From NCBI GenBank assembly GCA_019614645.1, contig JABWDB010000005.1, positions 7,038,001 to 7,102,000 of the forward strand: 64,000 nucleotides of DNA. The letters run 5' to 3'. The stretch's first letter is position 1. Every line of letters starts with the position of its first letter. The position numbers and the translations under genes were made by a program. This stretch comes from Stratiolaelaps scimitus (taxonomy: Eukaryota > Arthropoda > Arachnida > Mesostigmata > Laelapidae). The notes beneath the pieces are model-generated. The model was not told where the DNA came from, made no database searches, and saw nothing but the letters and a program-made list of their open reading frames with translations. This document shows positions 22,211 through 35,098 of this stretch, piece after piece.

Positions 22211-23527
22211 ACAATTTTTCTAAAGGGTTAATTTCCGCCCGTTCAACTGCTTACTACCATCTTATGCCATACTAGTTCTATATGGAGGAAATTATGAGCA
22301 AGTTTTCCTTCGACTTGAGAGCAACGAGCCAGCTATATAGAACAAAATATCCAAAGTTAAACATCTCAAAATTCTGGATCAATCAGCATCGTTAAAAATG
22401 CCGATTCATCTTCTCAATATACAAACTAATATCTAATCAACGGTCAGCTATCTCGGTTCAACGACACGCATGGTCGGCCTTGATAATTCTCCTGCCAAGA
22501 TTACGTCTTGTATCTTGCTAGTCACCAAACTCGCCAGCTATCCCCAACGAATAAATGGTCCATCAGCTCGAGAGCAAAGTCACTCTCCCGTCCGCCATGC
22601 TTGACTCACATATATCTCCGCTCCTGCTATGACATCGGGTCGCGACGAAACCAGTGACGAAGTGAATCAATGTTAACATAACATATTCGATGTTTGACTG
22701 AATTGGTCGAGATTGAGGGAGACAATCATCGTTCGTCATCACGCTCTTCTTATTCTGCTCCGAATCGCGTCGCTCATCGGCATGGAGCATCTATTTGTAT
22801 AAGACAAACGGCGCGGTTTGGATAGGCCACACTCATAGGCCAACCAACGCTGTGTGTCAAACCTGCTCGGGTTTCCTCAGAGATCGATTCCGAGAGTCTG
22901 CCAGCCAGCCGCCTGCCCTGACGGTCAGCGTCAACGGGCGGCTTCTCGACGTCGATTTTGCCCGCCGTAGGTCAGGAGCACGGCCGCCAGAACGTTTGAG
23001 CGCTTTCAGATCGACTCTCGGAGCAGTCGGGCCACTTTCTGCTGCTCTGCCTCGCTATATTCTCTCGATGTCTCTCTCTCTCGCTCTCTGTCCCTCTTTC
23101 GCCTTCTCATAGCTAGAGAGGGAGTAAACATTCCGATGCGCGAACACACATCAAATGATATATATCTATATATATATATCTGTTGTAGAGCACGACTGGG
23201 ACAGATCGAGCAACACGGCTGCTGGATTTGAGGCGGCTCCGTCTCCGATATTGGCGATTCCTGCAATAGCAGACTAGAGATCACTAGAAACTCGATGCAC
23301 GATATCTCTCCCCACTCTCGATATCCTCTCTCCGCGGATTCTCGAAGAGCAGCTCGACGCCATTGGCCACCGGAGCTCTGCTCGGTGAGAGGTTATGATA
23401 AAAAAAAACGAACTTGTCTGACCAAAGATATATATACTACAAGTTCAACGGCGCGGGGGATCGGGATAAGATTAGTCGTCAATTTGAAATAGAAAAAGGT
23501 ACAACATGGCATCAATAAGGGTATATA

Positions 23528-23564
<37 letters not shown>

Positions 23565-24678
23565 CGTATATAGCTCTGTCTCGCGAGAGAGCTGGCGGGA
23601 AGAAAGGCTCACGATGAATATATATACGGTCTGTAGCTCCTGTTGAACGTTGCCTGATGAGAAGATTGACTCTTCGACATAGTAAGGGAGATTGCACGAT
23701 TAGTAATGTTCTATTGTAATCGTGTCGATTTGAGCTACACAGCCTCTCCTCGGTGGGCATGTGCTGATATATTATAGTGTGAATAATCACCCTGACCCGC
23801 TCTGATAACATTAGCTCAGGTCGAAAACCTATATCGTGCAAGACACGAGCCTAAATGAATGCGAGAGTTGTAATGTTTTTGGAGTTCTAAAGCTCCTCTA
23901 AAGTTCTAAAGAGTAGTTGTCTTCCGCCTACGCCATTCTTGTTAGCCTTGATTGCCTCGACAAAGTGTATGTCGCGCATAGGCTTCTCTGGGACATTTTC
24001 GATATTTGCTGTCGACAATCGATTATATCTGCGCCAATATTGCATCATGAACTGTAAGCGGCATGTTTATTTTTCAAAATCAGGTTATAGAAAAAAGTCA
24101 GAAGAATTAGCGAGAGACAACCTGGTGCACTGGGATTTTCTTAGATGTGAGCAGCAGGCGCCCACCCAATGTTAAGTGCTAAATGTTATTTACACTTATT
24201 ATTGTATTGCACAAACAAAAGCACAAACCAGTGTCGCATTGCACGTGAGTCCTAAGCCGAACGTTCAGTGTCAATAATTCATATCACTGCGAGATTTCGT
24301 CATAGCCGAAATGACCGAATCTAGATACTGTTTTTAAAGCTCGAACAACGATACACCTCGAGTTGCAAACTGAAACGAGAGTCACAGACAGTTTTATGTT
24401 CTTAAGTGGCTCGCTTTCGTGGCCTGTCGGTTTAGCCAAGCATATTGAGGTTTCACAAGCACAAGAAAACGGCCGTCATTGTTCTGTTGTTGGATACGAT
24501 TTTGTTTGGCGTGCGTGCCGTTATTACTTGGATGAGAGAACACGGGGGCGAGGTATTTTTTTTTTGTTGTCAATCAGAAATGAAAGAAGTAGCTCACCGA
24601 ATTGATAGATCGTAGGCGTATCCGCCTATGGCTATATGTAACTAGCGGTCTTATCTATAATACAACAAAGTATACACA
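22211..24678. other. Non-coding stretch with microsatellites
   Basis: Contains (TC)n near 23065-23100, (TA)n near 23156-23180 and the longer (TA)n at 23521-23562. A possible exon at 23295-23384 (ATG, donor GTGAGA) is too weak to call. Confidence 0.45.
23521..23562. repeat. (TA/TG)n microsatellite
   Basis: About 42 bp of TA with a short TG segment. Confidence 0.9.
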
Positions 24679-24729
24679 ATGAACAGTGGTACCGCGCGTA
24701 TTGAAATGACAAAGGACTACGTGGTACCT
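24679..24729 (+). CDS. Candidate first exon
   Basis: ATG at 24679 with A at -3. Seventeen codons read MNSGTARIEMTKDYVVP and end in phase 0 at ACCT|GTAAGC. Nothing further was linked downstream, where a (TA)n tract and a LINE copy follow. Confidence 0.27.
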
Positions 24730-24799
24730 GTAAGCGGCCGTTGATTATTAGAGTGTCTCGGCCATTCGCCATTTCCATGTGCAATTGAATTTTGTCGCT

Positions 24800-24800
24800 A

Positions 24801-24831
<31 letters not shown>

Positions 24832-24836
24832 TATAT
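24800..24836. repeat. (TA)n microsatellite
   Basis: About eighteen TA units with one G. Confidence 0.95.
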
Positions 24837-25178
24837 GTCCCCTGGGGGATTAGGGTGAATCGGATAGAAAATAGGTTGCTCCGTAGACAGTAGAAACTAT
24901 ATTATGCTCGCACAATTGCCTCTCATGCTAATCCACAAATCCAAACTACCTAGTCCCACTGTTTTCAATATATATCAAAACGCACACGCGGCGAAAAAAA
25001 ATTATGAGGATCTCGTACGAATAGATTATGATGATTTCTTTACCTTTATGGTCTAGTTGAGTGTCGTCGACTTGACCACTGCATCGGTGCAGATGCGATA
25101 ACGATGTTGACGCACATTTCGCGTGCGTTCCTTCAAGAAAACCTATAATTTCATTGAGCCAGAATAATCTAATATGAT

Positions 25179-26098
25179 ATGGCGACTGGCATACAACAAG
25201 GTGATCCACTTGGCCCCGCCTTATTTAGCCTACCTTTGAAGGAGATAGTTGACTCTTTGTCATCTCCTTTAAACCTTTGGTACTTGACGACTGCATCTTC
25301 GGTGGAGACGTCGAGACGGTTTTTGCGCATATTAGGAACGTTTTGGCATTTCATTCTCCATCGGACATGTTCATAAACCCGGCCAAAAATGAAGTCTCTA
25401 CCTTCTTTTCGGACCTTTCTACCGGGTCTTCATTAGTACAAGCAGTTCTCAACATACTTCCTGGATCTAAAGAAGTGGGAAGAGACAACGTCGAACTGCT
25501 AGGATGTCCTTTACTTTCTTACGGAACTCGACCACGTTTAAAATCACAATGTGAAAAACTTTGCGTTATGCTGGAAAGGTTGCCCTTACTAGGAGCACAC
25601 AGAGGGGTTTGGTTAATGAGGACTTCATTGTCTGTTGGAAGAGTTATCATCCCCTTTTCCAGAGGTAAAATTCTGGTTTGGGATTGCACTGTGACTGTCA
25701 CTTTAGCACCTCCTTATGTCAGACGCGGAGCAACACAGCCTGATCATGCGGCCAATACAGCTGAACAAGCCAAGAACAGAAAATGCGCCTCTTTGATGAA
25801 TGAGTACTACTTTAGACCTGTTGCCTTCGAAACATTGGGGGAAGCGAGGATACGGTCATTAAACTTTCTTCAGATATTAGGAGAAAGATTAGCATCCGCT
25901 ACAGGAGAGCGACGTGCAACCGAATTTTTAATGCAAAGATTTTCTTTAGATATCCAATGGGGTAACGCAATTTCTATTTTGTGCACACGCTTAAGGATTG
26001 CGGAAGTGAGGCCTCCTTGTTCTAGGTATTCTATTTAGAATTTATAGAGGAAGGTGTATTTCACGTTCAGCGGGTACAATTGTCGCCCACTTTTATAA
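25179..26098 (+). mobile_element. RT-family copy 1: 5'-truncated, internally deleted, frameshifted
   Basis: Begins in the polymerase palm with ATGIQQGDPLGPALFSL. The frame then breaks inside the catalytic YLDD box: one frame reads LWYL, the next continues LDDCIFGGD at about 25284, as a single lost base would give. The second frame (to 26038) has the thumb-like MRTSLSVGRV block, then jumps to RGKILVWD, YYFRPVAFETLG, GERLASATGERR and IQWGNAISI, the C-terminal domain order I know from this family of animal QQGDPLGP-type elements. The region between thumb and RGKILVWD (with its Cys/His HGLSC motif) is missing. The 3' end shared with copies 2 and 3 runs to about 26098 (CCCACTTTTATA). Confidence 0.85.
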
Positions 26099-28424
26099 TA
26101 ATGATATTGTTACACATGTGGGTCTATGCTGTCAGTCTCCGAACCTCGTCGCCTACTGAATTATCGTGGCTGACTTCCGTCGTCACCCGACAGCGATCTG
26201 GGTATCTATGCAGACGAGTGTATCTTACGCACTAGTCATCCTACCGCTGGTCGCCCCCACCCTTAGAGCTTTCCTGCTGCTGCGAATATGAAATCAGAGT
26301 TGTCATAATAAGTGTATATTGACAGTTATCGTGCGTCATTGACACTATCACACCGTTCATAGATAGGTACACTCTCGGACGGAGGCTTTAGAATACATTC
26401 GCTAGCTGTAACAGGAGCACCGGACCCTGTTTTACTCTCGCGTTGCCCGCACCTGCGCCGAATACCGATATGCCAGCAACTACTATTACTACTACTAGTA
26501 GGCGTTGGAGGTTCGTCTTTGCAAGAGGTGTCCATCTGTCGTACAGAAAAAAGCGAAAAAATATGGTAACACTAAAAGCTTGATATTCGGCTGCTTATGT
26601 GATAATTATCATTAGCATAATGTTATGCTCGAACAAAGGGGGATTATTCTTGCGCGGCTGTAAACATGACCCAGCCTGGCTTCTGCCAGACTCACATGGG
26701 TGATTCTCTGTACTGGTGGAAGCTTGCGATCGCACCTGATCTTGTGACCCCGCCATGGTTGTGGCCGATCGAGCAGCAGCACAAGACGAAGCCAACGACG
26801 TTGTTCGTAGATGTGCGAACGTCGAGCGCCTATGCCCTGCACAACGTGGAGTATGGCCGTGTGGTCGTGGCACAGTCGTAGCCGTTGCGACAACCGGCAG
26901 GCCATGTAGGCTGGTAGCCGCCGATGCAGATGTGGAAACGTGGAGACGGCGGCTTCGGCGGCGGTGGAGGCGGCGGCAGCGGCAGGCAAGACACTTGCCT
27001 TAGGTGGCACCGCCCTTATTCGTAGCCGTTAAGCGAGCAGGCAACTCCTGCCTTGCTGCGCGCGTACAGCAGACGAAGGCGGTACAGGCTATCGCCCTCT
27101 GCAGCAACAAACAGCCTCCTCGGCAGCGTCGGTCGCACTTCCAGCAGCAACAGTTCTACCACGACAAATACTCCAACGGCAACTACTACTGCTACTACCA
27201 GAAATATGGCTGCTGGTTGGTAGGCGGTATCAAGGAGTAGGGCGAGGAGGAGCAGAGATACCAGCAGAGATGGCGGCAGCCGGTGGCGGCTGGGTCCTCG
27301 CGAAGGCGGCGGGATCTGTCGCACTTGCGTCATTAGCTGGCAGCGACCACCACTGTTGGCAGCACTATCAGGGCCAGAGGCGGTAGCGGCCGGGCGTCGC
27401 CGCCTAGCCGGGTGTCCGCGTGCCTAGTTGCCTCTCTGCTTCGCTGTAGCATTGTTGTCGTTGTCGTCGCCGTCGTCATCGCCATGTTGATCGCAGTCGG
27501 CGTCTTGGGAAATGCCACGGACTGTCCCTCGGCTACCAACTAGAGACAACGAACGATGTGTGATAGAATCGCCGCTGTAACCACCAAAGGCCAGACGGAC
27601 AACGCCACCGACTGAGTCCCCGCAAGGAAGACGCTAGCTACGGTGGCAAGCAGATCTCATGCGTTTTTGCTTCAGTCAGATGCTGGATATAGTTCATCCA
27701 GAGGCATGGAAGTTGCAGGGGCCAAAGCCTTGACCACGTATGCAGTCTTGGCTTAGACTACTAGGCAAGGGCCATCTCGGCAGCAACGGCAACGGAGCAA
27801 CGCTGTACCCTTGTAATGATGGTGAAGCAATCACCGGCGAAGCTGCGGCAAATGAACAACTAATGTGGTATAATGGCTAACCGATGCTTTGGACGCATGG
27901 CACGGACACTTAGCCGGGTCGAATTCAGTCCACGAGGACGTTGTCAACGATCCTCACTACAACGACTTTCCACCTGCTGCGATCATTGTATAAAGGAGAT
28001 CGATGCAAAAACGGCCAACAGCAGCTCGTCAACGAGAATTTGCATCAGAGTGCCGGAGGTGCATATATACAGGAGTGGCGTACTGACCACGTAGGTGTTG
28101 CTGCAACAAACTACGCAGTGAACGCTCCAATATGGCACCCGCCTACCGGGAAGGAATTGCGGCGACAGATCGAAGATGGACAATACAACAGGCGTCACAA
28201 ACAAACAGAGACAGCCGTGAGTAGCAGCGAATATGTTTGTGGATGTGTGTGTGTGCGTGTGTGTGAATAGCTCACAAACATCTATATGTATGTCTTTTCA
28301 GCCTCAAGTTGGCGGCTGGCACGCTTGACTGTCAAGAACCCTTCTGCCTAGTCATACACTAGCCAAAATACGTGTGCTGAAGGACGTGTCAGTGGTATGA
28401 ATCAGCAGTTCTTTCTCGTTTTAG
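26099..28424. other. GC-rich island with several open frames
   Basis: From 26650 to 27560 plus and minus frames are open together. The most protein-like is 26666-26881 (+), with high GC3 and the rhodanese-like phrase FVDVRTSSAYALHNVEYG, but the DCR/CR active loop is absent and no start or splice site supports it. A minus frame (27333-27016) starts with ATG and has leucine-rich hydrophobic runs. 28133-28216 (+) reads NAPIWHPPTGKELRRQIEDG and meets GCC|GTGAGT. None is assigned. Confidence 0.3.
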
Positions 28425-28515
28425 GACCTCTCCTCAGCGACTTGCAGACCTATACAAGGTCACCACATCCGAAGTTGAAAGAGATTCCCATGGATGATGT
28501 CCGTGGCTTAGCAAG
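28425..28515 (+). CDS. Candidate 91-bp internal exon
   Basis: Excellent acceptor TTCTTTCTCGTTTTAG, then a frame open in phase 2 (PLLSDLQTYTRSPHPKLKE, IPMDDVRGLA), ending AAG|GTGTGTG. The donor is weaker than the acceptor. Its phase does not match the candidate exon ending at 28216, so no chain was built. Not recognised. Confidence 0.27.
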
Positions 28516-28737
28516 GTGTGTGTGAACCCTGCGGTGTTCGAACGATTGGCTGGCCTACGCCGAAATGCTCCCCTCTATACAATTCAATTACTTATTTGTC
28601 TGGTACCTGACCACCCCCGTTCATCAGATTGTGATGACCACGTAGCTCCATTGTCTTCCCATACTTGCTTTCTAACCCCCACCACCCTATCTTACCCTAT
28701 GTTGCCCCTCGTAACTGGAAGTTGCATAGTCGCTTAC

Positions 28738-28820
28738 CAATCAACACTAACTAGCTTATTAGTAACGTGTCCACCGATCGTGTCAAAGGCAAGTTTTCGG
28801 CGCAAGGGCAAATTTCGCCG
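28738..28820 (-). CDS. Candidate internal exon, minus strand
   Basis: After GGCATAG a frame of 27 codons plus 2 nt reads RRNLPLRRKLAFDTIGGHV and ends SVDW at TTG|GTAAGC (28737-28732). The acceptor lacks a good pyrimidine tract. No neighbour linked. Confidence 0.25.
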
Positions 28821-29045
28821 CTATGCCCAAATTCCACATTGACCATACAACTCGACAACTGCAACACCGAACTTCTGCTCTGTAAGATAGCAGCTCCTTA
28901 CCTACGCGTGCCGGCTTCCTGTTGGTGCTGACCCCTGATACGACCGCCGTCATTTACAACTTTTGAACGCCGACGCCATAACATTAATGACCACACGATA
29001 AATGCTGGCCGATGTGGCCGGTAGGTCGTGGCGCTAGGGATACGG

Positions 29046-29309
29046 CTAAATCAACAAGTGCTGGTCGCGAGGCGCCCACGTGGCAATATATGACCACCTT
29101 TGCGGACTCCTGCTTTGCGTAAACTGGCGAATCGAGCGGATCGAATCGTATATTTTCTTATTCATGAATTTATGACTCATATAACCGCATTTAGTGAAGC
29201 ATTCCTTTAGCAGCATGTGATGTGCGGTGTCTTCCAAAAACTCGTCTGCTATCAACCAAATGGGTGCGACTGTGTGTACGTGCGTGTGAGAGTTGCTTAG
29301 ATTTGGCAT
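29046..29309 (-). CDS. 87-codon ORF, unknown (possibly TE-derived)
   Basis: Minus-strand ATG-to-TAG frame. After a histidine-rich start it reads VAPIWLIADEFLEDTAHHM, then an alternating aromatic/basic stretch ending RSPQRWSYIATWAPRDQ. The IWLIADEFL phrase loosely recalls a hydrophobic-strand-plus-acidic motif in uncharacterised mobile-element proteins, but I cannot name a family. Text is less low-complexity than neighbouring frames. Confidence 0.28.
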   Translation of the reverse strand: MPNLSNSHTHVHTVAPIWLIADEFLEDTAHHMLLKECFTKCGYMSHKFMNKKIYDSIRSIRQFTQSRSPQRWSYIATWAPRDQHLLI

Positions 29310-29809
29310 GTTCCTAGATTCTGTATTGTAATACAGTAGTATCAGGATACATTATTGTATATACATGACATAGAATGAATGCAGACCTTGCGGCCACGTC
29401 ACCTCGCTTCCTCTTTGAGGACAGTTCTATCTGCTGAAGCTTGTCTTGCTTTCAGCTTCTTGTACGAGCAGCGATTTTGCCGCTTGCATTTGAGCATACT
29501 GTTGACACAAGGGTTAAGTATAGGAACAAAGGCGATACGTTTGCAGCGCACCTATATGGGATGATGTTGATTCAAGCTGAACTCACTCGCGGGAGTAGCC
29601 AGCTATAATGATGGATGAAATCGCGATAACATTGGTTCTCTGATAGAAAATTAATATCTTGATTTGTTTGCCGTGCTAATGCTAGATTGAGGCATCCTAT
29701 CGTATGAGATTTAAGCCAAGAATCCAAGATGGCGGATCCGCTAGAGATTAATTACGTCGGCACAGAAACGGACTAAGAGCATAGCCGCTTCATTTGTTTA
29801 TTGCGCTCG

Positions 29810-29859
<50 letters not shown>

Positions 29860-30778
29860 GGAGACAGCGAGGTTGAACGAGAGAATTGCTAATGCATTCC
29901 TCAGTTGGCAGGGATTGACATCGGATGAAAGGAGACTGCCTGTCGGCGCACACACCTTTGAGAGGTTCCCTAAATAGGCGATTGTTGCCATGCAAGAATA
30001 TATAATACCTTGTCAAACTTGTTCAATATATATATATCAAGTGCCTTTGTAAAAATAACATTTTAATTGTCCCCAAGTATGATACCATACGACCTGGAGC
30101 TGCGGTTACCAAGCGGCGACTCAAAGAATACTCTAGTTTCCTTGTTGAGCGAAACATGCTCCCGCAATCATTGGGTTTCTTTGATATCACCGAGACGGCG
30201 CCCTCTACAGCCGATTCGTTCCAACGTCATTTTATAAATGGCTCTTACAGTCAGCGGAAACAGTCGAGCCAATGTTATCTGTTTGCGACAAACCATGTTT
30301 GTTATTGTTGAATGAAGTCAAATGAAGCGACATTTCCGTTTATCGTCCTAAGGGTATCGTATTGTTAATGGTGTTTTTTATATTATACCCTTTTTCTTTT
30401 TGAGGGGTGGGAATTTTCTTCAGACGCACGGGCATTACCAGAGACCTTCCAATACCCATGAAAGTGGGCCGATCCAGTGCAGGTGGAGGGTTGACGTGGA
30501 TGATAAAACGTCTCTGCCTGCTAAAACCACCATCCTCTGCTGAGAGTCTATCTCTTCCCTAGAGAGTCGGCATTACTTCGATTATAATAGTGTACCTAGC
30601 ACATGATGGTAGCTCATTGACACAGCGGTTCCGTTTCGTTTCCCAGAGGGAAGCAGCCATGGTTCCACAGTTTTTGCCACGACTAGGGGAATTCGAAAGA
30701 AAACTATACACCTTGCTTGTGTTTATTATTGGGTATCTAGCGGGCCACAGCCACTAACGGTGGGGTCGTGCCGTTTAG
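29310..30778. other. AT-rich non-coding stretch
   Basis: Dominated by the 47-bp (TA)n tract at 29811-29857; no coding signal seen. Confidence 0.5.
29811..29857. repeat. (TA)n microsatellite, uninterrupted
   Basis: Forty-seven bases of perfect TA alternation. Confidence 0.97.
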
Positions 30779-31078
30779 CGTCACGGCTTGGTGGAGCCAG
30801 CGTGGCCCACTCCTGCCGAACTGATGACCATCGCCAGCGACGAGTGCCATCAAGACGGTGGTATTGATATCATCGATATGGAGGAGGACACTCAAGCGGC
30901 GTCGTCATTCGTTGTCGTTGTGGTCAACAAAGCGATCAAGGGAGGGGCAGAGGATACGCGACAAAGCTACGACAGAGCGATGCACCAAGGTCAAGGTCAG
31001 GAGCTCACCGGTGAACGGAGATCGAAGCAAACCAATGACCGACATCTTGGGTCATTGGCCGACACACCCACAGCATGA
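30779..31078 (+). CDS. Candidate acidic C-terminal exon
   Basis: After GCCGTTTAG a frame runs to TGA at 31076-31078. It contains WPTPAELMTIASDECHQDGG, IDIIDMEEDTQAASSF and RSYDRAMHQGQGQELTG-like polar text; first ATG at 30824. Codon choice looks ordered, but no family is visible and another frame (30858-31091) is open too. Confidence 0.28.
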   Translation, partial: RHGLVEPAWPTPAELMTIASDECHQDGGIDIIDMEEDTQAASSFVVVVVNKAIKGGAEDTRQSYDRAMHQGQGQELTGERRSKQTNDRHLGSLADTPTA

Positions 31079-31498
31079 GTACTACGGCTAGCTAGCACGA
31101 GGAGAGCGACTGAATTTCAATGGGTTTAGCGAACAATTCATACGTGTGAAGTCGCGAATTTGCGTCTTGTTCGGACGTCTCAATCGAAACTGTCAGTGAC
31201 TATGTAGAACTCTGCGCTGCTCCGACGGTTGAAGGGCAATGTCTATTTACAGCAGGAATAGGGTAGTTGAAATTAATATAGGTAATCACGCATCTGCTAT
31301 CGTTAATTACGCATCTGTTCTTGTCGCTTGCGAATGGAAATATGTCTTACAAATGCGTGTTTTGATCTCGATTAAATTTATGACAGAAAGTTCATCTGTC
31401 TACATACGGCATAAGCGCTGCCCTTGTATTGTATAGTAATGTCACACATGTATCCTACATTATGTAATATTGTTATACATTATAATCAAATCACTAGA

Positions 31499-31636
<138 letters not shown>

Positions 31637-33454
31637 AGCTTTCTTTATAAATATATGCGTTTCCCTTATTGCTTCGATGTCAATACGCTGCCCGTTACTT
31701 GTCAACTCATGATGGGCGCTGTTCTACCTCCTATTCTCATGTTGCTTACAGGACGATAATTTCGACCGACGAGGAAGCGGCTGTAAGAGCCATTCGAGGG
31801 GCCAACCTCACGCGACGGCCGTCGCCCATATCTTCGTGGCCGATCTGCTGGTTATAATGGTTCATATCTACAATACTTGCATATGATATGGATTCTAGAA
31901 CAATTAGAATAAGTACTCCCTTTAAACACGGTTTGTATACAAGGGTATACTCCGATTTTATTGATTGCTATTTCCACCTAACCTATAGTCATGTTCTTGC
32001 TGTCTCCCATGTTTTTCACTGTGGCTGTTCTCTTCTGATTATGATCTCGTTAGCAGCAACCAAACTGGCCCTGTTTCCAAGTAGTCGCATCCCAGACGAG
32101 ACCTTGTGAGCTCTCATAATGTGCTGACTTCCCCGCAAGGCCTTCCCTGCTTGGTGCGACTGTGTCGAGGGTTCGTGCCCGTGTTCATGCGGGTGCAGGT
32201 GACTACGGAACATACGGGTCCCAGACCGGACAGGCAGCGGCATTCGATGCGTGGCCAGAGCAGCGTTTACCTCTGCGACCGGAGGCACGGCAGCAGCATC
32301 GATCGCTACCACTACGCGTCGCACTACCTGGACTTCGCCCCTCTGGGATCGCTTCTTATGCTGTTCTACTACGCCGGCCGTAGCCCACAACCGCTGCTGC
32401 AGCAGCAGCAGCTGTTGCTGCTGCCGCCGCCGTTAGTGTTACTGATCCCGGGAAGTTAATCTCATAGGTATCTCTGGGAGAACTGGACCGTCCCGGAGAC
32501 GCCTGCTGAGGTTGGTTGCCCCGGGTTCGCGTTCCTCACACTCAGCACCACATCACAACATCGCCATTATCCACCACCACCATCACCACTGCCAACCTCA
32601 CCAGAAACTTCCTTAGCACGCCCTGACCTCTTCCTAATACCTTTATGAATGCTTTTCTCTTCGCTTCCTCAGTCTTTGATGGATACCAAGCTCCGCTATC
32701 GGCTTGTAATTAGAGCGCTTGTTTGTAACACTATACGCTCAGTCCCATCTGTCCCGTTTGATTTCGGGAACGATCATGTCTACTGCGTACTCATTATTCC
32801 TAGCTAATCATTAGTAGCGATGTTGCTCTGTGTTAATTTGTGTTCGGTTTCGTGTCGCCAATTGGGTCCCTGTGATAAGCCAAAAGCGCGACTCGACGGA
32901 AAGTGCACGTGAGACAGGTTTACAGGTTTAACAGGTTAAGGTTTATCGAGCAGAAAACACAAACAAAAGCACGATATTTGTGAATTGTTCCTTTTTCAAG
33001 CGTGTACGAACATGTGAATTTGAAGTGTTGTGGTCATATGGGCTCTCTCGTACCGACTGAGAGCAGCAGTCGCCATAAAATCCACTGGAGTTTATGACGC
33101 TCGACCGCTCGATACGTGGCTACACATATATGGTTTTTATCCGAACGAGTTTGCTGATGCTGTTAGCAAACACGATCGCCGCGTCATCCTGGCGAGCAAG
33201 CCGTAATCCTGCTATAATGGAGCAAGCTGCTATTAATCATTATCGCTAAAAGTCAAAATCATAAATGGTGTGTCCCAGCAAAAAAAATTCCCAGCCATGA
33301 AACCCCATCATCATCATCATCATCATAGCATAACTTCTATTGATAAAGACTGCGAAGGGAGTCAATATCGGCCTGCTTTAAACATCGCAGCTGGCGTTGC
33401 CGCGACAGGGCCGGGTGGTACCTCGACCTCTGTGCTCGAGTTTATATCGACCAT

Positions 33455-33540
33455 GCCGACTCCACTGTGAGTATTACATCAGGTACTGGTTCACCATCAG
33501 CATATCAGTATCGATGTCATATTCTCGGTGTGGGCGGTGT
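33455..33540 (+). repeat. Dispersed repeat R1, copy A
   Basis: Shares with 35500-35587 the blocks CACTGTGAGTATT, CATCAGGTACTGG and CAGTATCGATGTCATATTC in the same order and spacing, diverging between blocks. In one frame both copies read TVSI-SGTGS, so the ancestor may have been coding. Confidence 0.85.
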
Positions 33541-35098
33541 ACACCATCAACGAGTTGTTCATTCGCCGTTGCTCGCGTTCGACGCCCAAAGTAGAAACGA
33601 TGCCGTCTGGCGACGGCTGAAATTCAACTACCGTCTAGCTGTACGCATCCCTTTCATTTGAGCGCGCGACCGACCATGAGAGTCCCGCCAATCTCTGTGT
33701 GTCCCTGAGCTGAATCGCTGGCCGACGGGAGGTGCACCAACAAACTATACCACGGAAACCTACTGGGAGACGCCAGGAAAAGCTATCGATGACGGCAATG
33801 GCCGCCGCCGCGCGATGGTTATCGGCCACCGGATGGTCAAAACTGCGTTTGTGATCTAGCTGACGGTAAGCGTTAACACTGCTGACGAAAGAGCTGCTCC
33901 TTTTTACTAGTGACATAGCGTTTTCCACGTCCAAGCGACCATACGGACGAAATGATTACGTGCATAATAACACGTTGCTACCTGTGACGTAGAGTGATGG
34001 CTCTCGATGAACAATCGTCATGGCGAATCAGCATGGAAGGCTTTCTGATCATATCGAATGCATGATAAGATTACACATACTAACGCAACGCGCGGAGGTA
34101 TACGCACTAATTCCGCACTAACGCCCACGTGCAGGTTGATGTGTGCGCTCCCTTCTCGATGTATCATGTGCTCGAAGAACAAATAAACGCTTAGCAAACT
34201 CTGGGTGCTGGCATAGCGGGGTGACATCGTTCCCAACGTCCGATTGAAAATTACACACAAACACCTGTGTTGATTATTTTGCATCGGATGGGTAAAGCTG
34301 AAATTTCAAATACTGCCACCAATCAACGTAGTTCCAATGGGAAGCTTTCCTCGGCAGCGCCTGTCCCTCGATGTGAGGAGGCAGAGAGTCAATGGCATCG
34401 CCTCCCTCAGGGGTGATGATGAAGATCTCGGCCAGACACCCTGTTACCCCCAACTGCTTCTCTCTAGTTATTGTGTAATTTAAGACGCACAATCATAGTC
34501 AATATCCAGCATAGATTAAAATGGGGATCTACCGAACACAAAGCAAAACGTTGAAAATATTCAAATATAATATGCTAGGCTGTAGCTGACGCCCAAACGT
34601 TGAGAACCATCATTTCTCTGGTTATCACTTCTCGAGTTGAACACATGGTAACGGCTCGAATTTGTACAGTTTGTTGAATTTCTTTAAATTTATTTTTCTC
34701 GTTATCTCCACACGTGTTACTATTAATTCCACTTGATTGCAATTGCTATTCTGTTGAATCTGCACCTAATAAATATCATGAGTCACTGATATACTGTTGG
34801 CCAATACTGTGCGTGTTTTCATTTACGTTCACTAGCGATTGTTTACAATCGAAGCTACATTTGAACATTGAATCTCAATGGACAATCCTTCGAAATTCCA
34901 ACGGAATGATGTTTATTGTTATGTTTAGGTTTTCTTATTTTTTTTCCGCTGTTTATCATTTTAGTAATTCTGCTAAACAGACAGCGAGGTGAATAATCAA
35001 TCTGATAGTTAATATATTCGCTAAGTATAGATCTGTAGACGACGTTGGGCAAGAAACGGAGCTGACGGCACCGCTACCTGCGTTCATCGGATGGAGCA

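Noticed and set aside
25247..26038. Cellular gene reading of the 253-codon frame
   Set aside because: The frame carries polymerase and C-terminal blocks of a retroelement and has sister copies in the window.
26666..26881. Rhodanese-like phrase FVDVRTSSAYALHNVEYG
   Set aside because: The catalytic or pseudo-catalytic loop is missing, there is no start or splice support, and overlapping frames on both strands are open.
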